Positions 58,046-64,000 of a stretch of 64,000 nucleotides of DNA are shown one piece after another. Under the pieces are notes generated by a model. It was not told the origin of the DNA, made no database searches, and saw only the letters and a list, made by a program, of their open reading frames with translations. Each line of letters opens with the position of its first letter. Positions within the stretch are counted from its first letter, which is position 1. The DNA lies in contig CAJFCV020000006.1 in NCBI GenBank assembly GCA_904066235.2, forward strand, positions 10,416,001 through 10,480,000. The letters are read 5' to 3'. Position numbers and translations under genes: made by a program. The DNA comes from Bursaphelenchus xylophilus (taxonomy: Eukaryota > Nematoda > Chromadorea > Rhabditida > Aphelenchoididae).

Positions 58046-61000
58046 TTATTCGAGGATTTCAAAATTATCATCGCTATCAAAGCCCGGATCTGCGAAATCC
58101 TCGTAATCCACCACTGGAATGGGATCCGACGCGCCTTGATATGGAATAAATTTGGGCCAGTTGGCCGGTCGTTCGTCTAGGATCTCCAGGATTGGCGGAG
58201 TGGACGCGGGGAGGACACAATTCTGGAAATTTTATGTTATCCATGAGGGAAAAAGTTGATAAAAAATTGAAAAAAAGGCTTCGCAAAATTAAAATTCATG
58301 ATAAATATTTAATTTTCAGCCCATTACACGTTTAGACACACCTAAAATCGATCATTACTCGAAATTTTTTGACATCAATTATATTATCCATGACAAAAAA
58401 AGGTGTCAAAATTGGCAAAAAATCTTTCTCAAAGTATAAAAAATAGCTCGACAACACTATAGAAAACTTGAACCATCAAATTTAAGGCTCATTTTCACAA
58501 AATTTTTGACATCAATTATATTATCCATGACAAAAAAAGGTGTCAAGATTGTCACAAAATCCTTCTCAAAGCAAGGAAACCCCCTAAAACACCTTATAAA
58601 ACCTTCACAACAAATTTTACCTCCATTTTCACAAAATTTTTGTCATCAATTATATTATCCATGACAAAAAAGGAGTCAAAATCGTCAAAAAAATCATTCT
58701 CAAAGTATAAAAAATAGCTCGACAACACCGTAGAAAACCTTAATCATCAACTTTAAGTCTCATTTTCACAAAATTTTTGGCATCAATTATATTATCCATG
58801 ACAAAAAAGGTGTGAAAATTGGCGAAAAATCTAACTCAAAGTAAGAAAAACCCCCTAAAACACCTCATAAAACCCTAACCACCAAATATTAGTTCCATTT
58901 TCACATAATTTTTGATCAATATTACACTTGCCTTCAAGCTTTCAATTAGGTCATTAAAGTCGTCCAGACACGTGCAAATGAATCCTAATGCCAAACTCGG
59001 ATCAAGAGAGTCAAAATGCATGTAAAGCAAGTCATCGCAATGGAATGTGGAGTCATCAAATTGGTCTTTTTCGACTGCATCATCAATTTCCTGATATTTT
59101 AGGGCTTTCTCGTGTTCCAAAGGCTCGCAATCCCCGCCGGACCCGCTTGGACTACCCGTTTCTTCTTCTTCATCATTTTTTACAACCTTTTCTTCTGCTA
59201 CCTCTTCTTTTTCATCTACATTTTCCTCCGTTTTTTCCACTTTTTTCTCCGGAACCTCCTCTTTTTCCACAGTATTTTCCTTCTTACTGCTGTCATTTGA
59301 GTTCGAGTTTTCTTCGATTTCCAGGTCCTCAATGTCTTCTTGAGTCGCCAGGACCTCCGGTTCATCATCGTCATACTTTGCCGGGCCTAAAATACGAAAT
59401 CAAAAAATGCATAAAATTTAACGTTTTTTGTCCATAAATTCTCAAATTTTCGAGAAAATCCAAAATTTTCATATTCTAATCGACCGCTGATGGCGCAAAA
59501 TTCAAAATCCCGTAAAAACATTCCAGATTTTCTCACGTTTTTCCTCCATAATTACGCTTTGCATAAAATTTCACGTTTTTCTCCATACACGATCAAATTT
59601 ACGGCAAAATCAAATTTTTTTTTGTCAGGCATTCAAAAATCGCTTTACCATTTCATTTCCGACCTAATTTATTAAAAACTTTCACGTTTTCCATCCATAA
59701 TCAAAAATTTTTCCTCAAAATTCACGTTTTCTCTCCCTAAACCCCCCAAATTCCAAACTTTTCCACAAATTTCCTCTAAAAAATCGCCCTACCCTCCTGC
59801 AAATCCTCATTCCTCAGCTCGACCATGTCCTCCACCGGGCTGGACGAGGGTTTTGCGTCCAAATCGACGGTTCGTTGAGCTGTGTGCGGGTCCAGGTAGT
59901 ACAATTCCTCTCCACTGAAGCCAATGAAATACACGGCGTGATTCGGGCGTCCACCCACGATTCCGCAGCATTGTGGGAGTTTGAAGAAGGCTTGGAGCGA
60001 TGGTAGGTAGGCGCGGTTTATCGTTGTGAGACCCAATCTCAATGGCACTAAAATAAGTACTGGCCGAAAGTTTGAGGGCTCGTTTGTGGGTGAATCCGAG
60101 GGTTTATGGCGTTTCTCTTCGTCGGGGGCTGTCTGAAATTTCATTTTCTATGATTCGGGAAAAAATCCGATCAATTTTCGACCATTTTCCCAAAGTTATG
60201 GATAAAAACGTCAAAATTTATGAATTTCATAAATTTTAACGTTTTTGATCGCTAAAAAAAACAAAATTAATTTTCCAGTAGTCTTTTTCCATCGCTAGAC
60301 GCCCAAAAATCCTAAAAATTTTTACTTTTGCCACTAAAAAAGTCAAAATTAAAATTTACGTTTTTGATGCCTAAATCAACAAAAAAAAAATGACTGTTTT
60401 GACGTTCTACTGCCCCAAAATTTTCCACGAGTTCCCAATCTTCATTTTCCAGCCCTAAACACGTCATAAACCAGACCAAAAACTAAAAACTTCCTTAAAA
60501 TTTCAAAAATTCTCAACTTTTTACGTTTTTTCTCCCTAAATCATCAAAAAAGTGACTACTTTAACTTTCCACTGGTCTAAAATTTCCCATAAATACCATT
60601 TCTTCATTTTCCAGCCCAAAATACGTCATAAACCAGATAAAAAATCAAAAACTTCTCTAGAATTTCAAAAACCCCCCAATTTTTTACGTTTTTTCTCCCT
60701 AAACCATCAAAAAAGTGACTACTTTAACTTTCCACTGCTCCAAAATTTTCCACAAATTCCCAATCTTCATTTTCAGGCTCAAAAACTTCATAAACCAGAC
60801 CAAAAATCAAAAACTTCTCAAAAACTTCAAAAACTCCCAACTTTTCACGTTTTTTCTCCCTAAATCCCTCAAAATCCCTCTAAAAAAGTCATTATTTGAT
60901 TTTCTACTGCCCCAAAATTTTCCACAAATCTCCATTCTTCATTTTCAAGCTCAAAACTCATCATAAACTAGATAAAAAATCAAAAACTTCTCTAAAATTT

Positions 61001-62298
61001 CAAAAACCCCAAATTTTTCACGTTTTTTCTCCCTAAATCCCTCAAATTCCCTCTAAAACTCCAATTTTTCCTTTGCAAATCTCCTCAAATCTCTGTTCAA
61101 ACGCACCACATCTTTATACGGGGTCGCAGCGAGGGTTTTGATATCGCTGGCGATCATTAAGTTGTCCATGGCGACATGAACCACCAGCTGGGACCAGTCG
61201 TCGTAGATGGCCAACTTCTTGAGGCACTGCGCGATCGTGTTGGGGCCGAACCATTCGCACATGCGTTTCCCTTCGCTGACGCCCATCTGGGCGATCTGTT
61301 GGATGGAAAAAAGCGACGTTCTCTTGTCCTGGAACATGCGCACGGTGCGGCGATAATTGGGGTCCGTGGAATTGGGGCTCCACTCCCATCCACGGCCCAC
61401 ATGGACCGTTTTTAGGGCCTCGGCCATCAGCATTTGGCCACAGCGGAGCATGCAGCCCCATCCTTTGTCCGAAGTGGGGCCATCACCACCTGAACAATGC
61501 AATTTTATAATAATTTTGAGAAAAATTTGATAAAATACGCAAAATCAAGTATCCGAATTAAATAAATTTTATATATCCCACATTAAAAATTATTTTCAAG
61601 ACATAAAAATTCAAAATTTGTCGAAAAATCACTTAAAATTGACTCAAAAAATCAATTTTTCATACTGTTGGCTACTACAATATAATTTTTTTGTGTCGAA
61701 TCTGTCCTTCGCCACAATCAAAATTACTCTTCGTTATAAACAAAAACATTGAGACCTCAAACCAACCCCTAAAAACCCGTCAAAATCCAAAAAATTGGAT
61801 TTCTTGCCTACTACAATATAATTTTTCTTTCAAAAATGCCCAACTCTCATTTCACAATGCTCAAAACACTTGATTTTTTAAAAAAAGCTAAACCACTGCC
61901 AAAATTCATAAAAACCACAAGAAAATCCAAGAATTTCTCATTTTTGCCTACTACAATATAATTTTTCCCCCAAAACTCATCCAAATACCCCCAATCTTCT
62001 GAATCTGCCCCATTACACCTCCAAACTCACCAATTGCGGGGAAATTTGTCCTGTAAGTGAACCAGCACAGTGCCTTGGCGGCTTTTTTGATCTCCTCTTT
62101 GTCGCTGCTGCAGTAGCATCTGCCCATCAGGTACGTGTACTCATCGAACTTTGGCGTTCTGAAGGCATTAATCTCGACAAAGCTGGACAAATCCATGACT
62201 AGTTTCGAGGCGTAGACGAGATTTCGGACCTTCTCGCAGACGCCGGGAGCACGGTATTTCAGGTGTTCGGGGACGGGCCGATATCGAGGTAGGGGCAT
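58046..62298 (-). CDS. ATG4: ATG4 cysteine protease (autophagin)
   Basis: Cleaves the C-terminus of LC3/GABARAP (ATG8) proteins and delipidates them in autophagy, in the cytosol. Exons are 62031-62298, 61077-61489, 59793-60132, 58932-59386 and 58046-58222, giving 550 aa. The catalytic Cys102 lies in SDKGWGCMLRCGQM, and Asp308 and His310 in LDPHTAQ after GGRPNHAVYFIG. The conserved STFHC and LDPSLALGF follow, and the C-terminus has a FEIL motif (FDSDDNFEILE), a known LC3-interacting motif in vertebrate ATG4B. An acidic Glu/Lys-rich insert at 341-452 makes it longer than usual. The start is the first ATG before the conserved LCWFTYRTNFPAIG. The intron after 58932 begins GCAAGT, and the one after 61077 probably also uses GC, since no phase-compatible consensus GT donor precedes an in-frame TAG. 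Introns carry tandem repeats. Confidence 0.9.
58373..58925. repeat. ~136-bp tandem repeat in ATG4 intron 4
   Basis: Four units starting CATCAATTATATTATCCATG at about 58373, 58512, 58645 and 58781, with ACAAAAAAGGTGTCAAAAT and CTCAAAGTA following. Confidence 0.85.
60230..61060. repeat. ~165-bp tandem repeat in ATG4 intron 2
   Basis: At least four clear units with ACGTTTTTTCTCCCTAAA near 60523, 60682, 60848 and 61020, each with CCACAAATTCCCAATCTTCA and CATAAACCAGA. Degenerate units extend to about 60230 on the left. Confidence 0.85.
61500..62030. repeat. CTACTACAATATAATTTTT repeats in ATG4 intron 1
   Basis: The motif recurs near 61672, 61806 and 61948, about 135 bases apart, within loosely repeated text. 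Confidence 0.65.
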
Positions 62299-62639
62299 GA
62301 ACTGGCGCTCGGCAGTCACAGTAATCGCATTTCAGGGCTATTTACATGCATAGGAGGTCAGATCTTGTAAGAAATTGAAGATTTGGCTGAAAATTTATAT
62401 TACACTAGGCACCAAGAGTAAAAAGGTCCAAAAAATCGTAAAAATCGCAATTACAAAAACAAAAAAAAGTAGTATCTCACTCATGGAGGTATTTACCATG
62501 ATCTGAACATCATTTCCAACACCTTTCAACACTATTTAATTACAAATAACACAACAAAAAATTAATATTAACAACTGCAAAAAATCCTCAAATTTTGCAA
62601 ATTTTTCTCTCGGAACTGTCCCAATCCTCGGCTGACATC
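62299..62639. other. spacer between ATG4 and the HEAT-like gene
   Basis: 340 bases between two minus-strand genes. No core promoter recognised. CGCCAG three bases before the ATG4 start could be a weak trans-splice acceptor, so an operon is possible but unproven. Confidence 0.35.
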
Positions 62640-63276
62640 TCAATTCATCATTTCAATGCGCAGCAACGCTATTCTAGCGGCTTCAATTAGGTTTTTATTC
62701 TGTTTCTCTTTCATATACACCTTGAGGGTGGTCTGGAGCCTTTTTGGGTCGATTTTGGCGTTGATACAGTAAGATGGCCAGCTGCAATTGATATCATTAT
62801 CATCTACAGACTTTGTGCTTTCAAACTAGACCACATTTAAGCAAGTAATCCATTCAAAAAGTCTCAAAAAATCCATTTCTTACCACTCAATCGCCGTTTT
62901 TTGGAGCTTGAAGAGAGAACTTTGTTCATAAACCATTCCAGTGTTCATGGACCGGTCCGAAACTTTTACCATAAACTTTTCAAGGTCTTCTTCAATATCA
63001 TCGCGTATTTTGAGGTGCATAAAAGTTTCGCCAACCTCCGTCATCACCTCCAAAGTTTTGAGTTCCGCGGCCAAAATCAAAAAATCCTCTTTCGAAGTTT
63101 CAAGCTTCTTTTCCCGGAGGGCACGACGCATGGATATGCTCATTGGGACAAAGTTTTGATGGAGCATGGGGAGGAGTTGGTCCGGGCAATGGCGCATGAT
63201 TCGGAAGCCGGTTTGGAGGATCTCCATGAGGATCAGTTTGGGGTAGGCGAACTCGCAATGATGAAGGTGTTGGGTC
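62640..63276 (-). CDS. 3' end of a HEAT-repeat-like protein, possibly TTI1
   Basis: The last two exons on the minus strand, 62884-63276 and 62640-62781, are joined through a GT-AG intron in phase and end in TGA at 62640-62642. About 178 residues are visible. The helical, leucine-rich pattern (LLPMLHQNFVPMSISM, LKTLEVMTEVGETFMHLKIR) looks like HEAT repeats and reminds me of the C-terminal part of TTI1, the TELO2-interacting subunit of the TTT complex that stabilises PIKK kinases. This assignment is by eye and uncertain. The 5' exons should lie at higher coordinates, outside or in the repeat-rich end of the window. ATG4 lies 340 bases downstream on the same strand. Confidence 0.65.
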
Positions 63277-63419
63277 CTGAAATACGAAATCAATTTACCT
63301 AAAATTTACCCACTATCCTCTGCAGAGTCTTTTCACATCCTATTTTACCAATTTTCATCAAAAAATTGAAAGAAAACTCAAAAACTTTTAAAAAATCATC
63401 TTGGAGTAGATAACTTTCC

Positions 63420-64000
63420 CTTGAAAAAGATTTTTGAGTTTTAAAATACGCCGTAAACAATATCTTATCCATTTAGCCTTCGTCTATGAAGCTTTTCGCA
63501 CTCTAGTTCACCAATTACCATTCAAAAATATAAAGAAACTTTCAAAAATTAAACGTTTGCTAACGAAGGAAGATTATACTGATAGCGTTTTGGGTCCCAA
63601 AACACACCATAAATGTCTCCACATTCTAAATATTCCTATTATTATTGCTTTTCACACCCTAATCTCCCTTATTCCTTCAAAAGATTTGTAAAAATTGAGC
63701 AAAATTTTTAAAAAATCTCAAAAATAATTTTGGGACATCAAGCATGTCATGATGAAGGTTTTTGATCCCAGAATACCCCATAAATTACCAAAAAGTCCAT
63801 TCAATCCCACCCTCCATACTTTTCACATTCTAATCTACCCTATTCCAGAAAAAAATTTCCAAAATCCAAAGAAAATCTCACGAAAATCGCAAAAATAATT
63901 TTGGGACATCAAATATGTCATGATGAAGGTTTTTGATCCCAGAATACCCTATAAATCACCAAAAGCTACATTCAATCCAACTCTCCACACATTTTCACAC
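63420..64000. repeat. ~170-bp tandem repeat related to the 63.26-kb exon edge
   Basis: Units with TTTTGGGACATCAA and ATGATGAAGGTTTTTGATCC near 63728 and 63899, continuing to the window end. A weaker one lies near 63585. The same kind of string (ATGATGAAGGTGTTGGGTCC) spans the 5' edge of the exon at 63276. Confidence 0.7.

Noticed and set aside
58988..59437. 149-codon plus-strand frame
   Set aside because: Antisense of the acidic ATG4 insert (Glu codons read as Phe/Leu/Ser).
62317..62319. GTG as ATG4 start
   Set aside because: An ATG follows seven codons later (62296-62298) and an in-frame stop lies just upstream.

Overview
The window looks like nuclear DNA of a nematode, probably Rhabditida. 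The recognisable genes are split by introns ending in TTTTCAG or ATTTCAG, coding exons are clearly richer in G+C than the very AT-rich DNA between them, two tightly spaced same-strand gene pairs resemble trans-spliced operons, and a Tc5-like element with TNA target duplications is present. The species cannot be named from the sequence alone.

Layout. 0.8-3.5 kb, minus strand: a complete four-exon mitochondrial 3-hydroxyacyl-CoA dehydrogenase gene (HADH, 303 aa), followed about 70 bases downstream by a coiled-coil reading frame, an operon-like arrangement. 3.6-43.4 kb: a 40-kb gene-poor stretch of MITEs, fold-back elements, short-motif arrays and AT-rich DNA. It contains a broken DHRS1-type short-chain dehydrogenase (17.6-18.5 kb), a tRNA-Ser-like sequence inside a Tc5-like MITE (19.3-19.9 kb), a TTAA-flanked inverted-repeat element carrying two decayed copies of an NDUFV2 (complex I 24-kDa subunit) exon (24.25-25.44 kb), and one small orphan ORF (36.1-36.5 kb). 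43.6-48.1 kb, plus strand: a complete five-exon class A peptide GPCR (495 aa, somatostatin/allatostatin-C-like). 48.2-53.8 kb: arrays, a satellite and no gene. 53.9-57.8 kb, plus strand: a six-exon secreted proline-rich protein (435 aa). 58.0-62.3 kb, minus strand: ATG4 autophagy protease (five exons, 550 aa, two GC-AG introns). 62.6-63.3 kb and beyond, minus strand: the 3' end of a HEAT-repeat-like protein that may be TTI1.

The genes do not form one pathway. HADH belongs to mitochondrial beta-oxidation, ATG4 to LC3/GABARAP processing, the GPCR to neuropeptide signalling, and the proline-rich protein probably to extracellular matrix or cuticle.

The most striking feature is repetitive. A short dyad, TTGCACNGTGCAA with a free central base, occurs in the order of 150 times in about a dozen clusters on both sides of and inside genes, sometimes at a regular 26-bp spacing. 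Several clusters sit in MITE-like elements. A second dispersed family joins GGCATTCTGTT to TTTCCCGCC, the latter resembling an E2F site. Introns of nearly every gene also carry local tandem repeats of about 130-170 bp.
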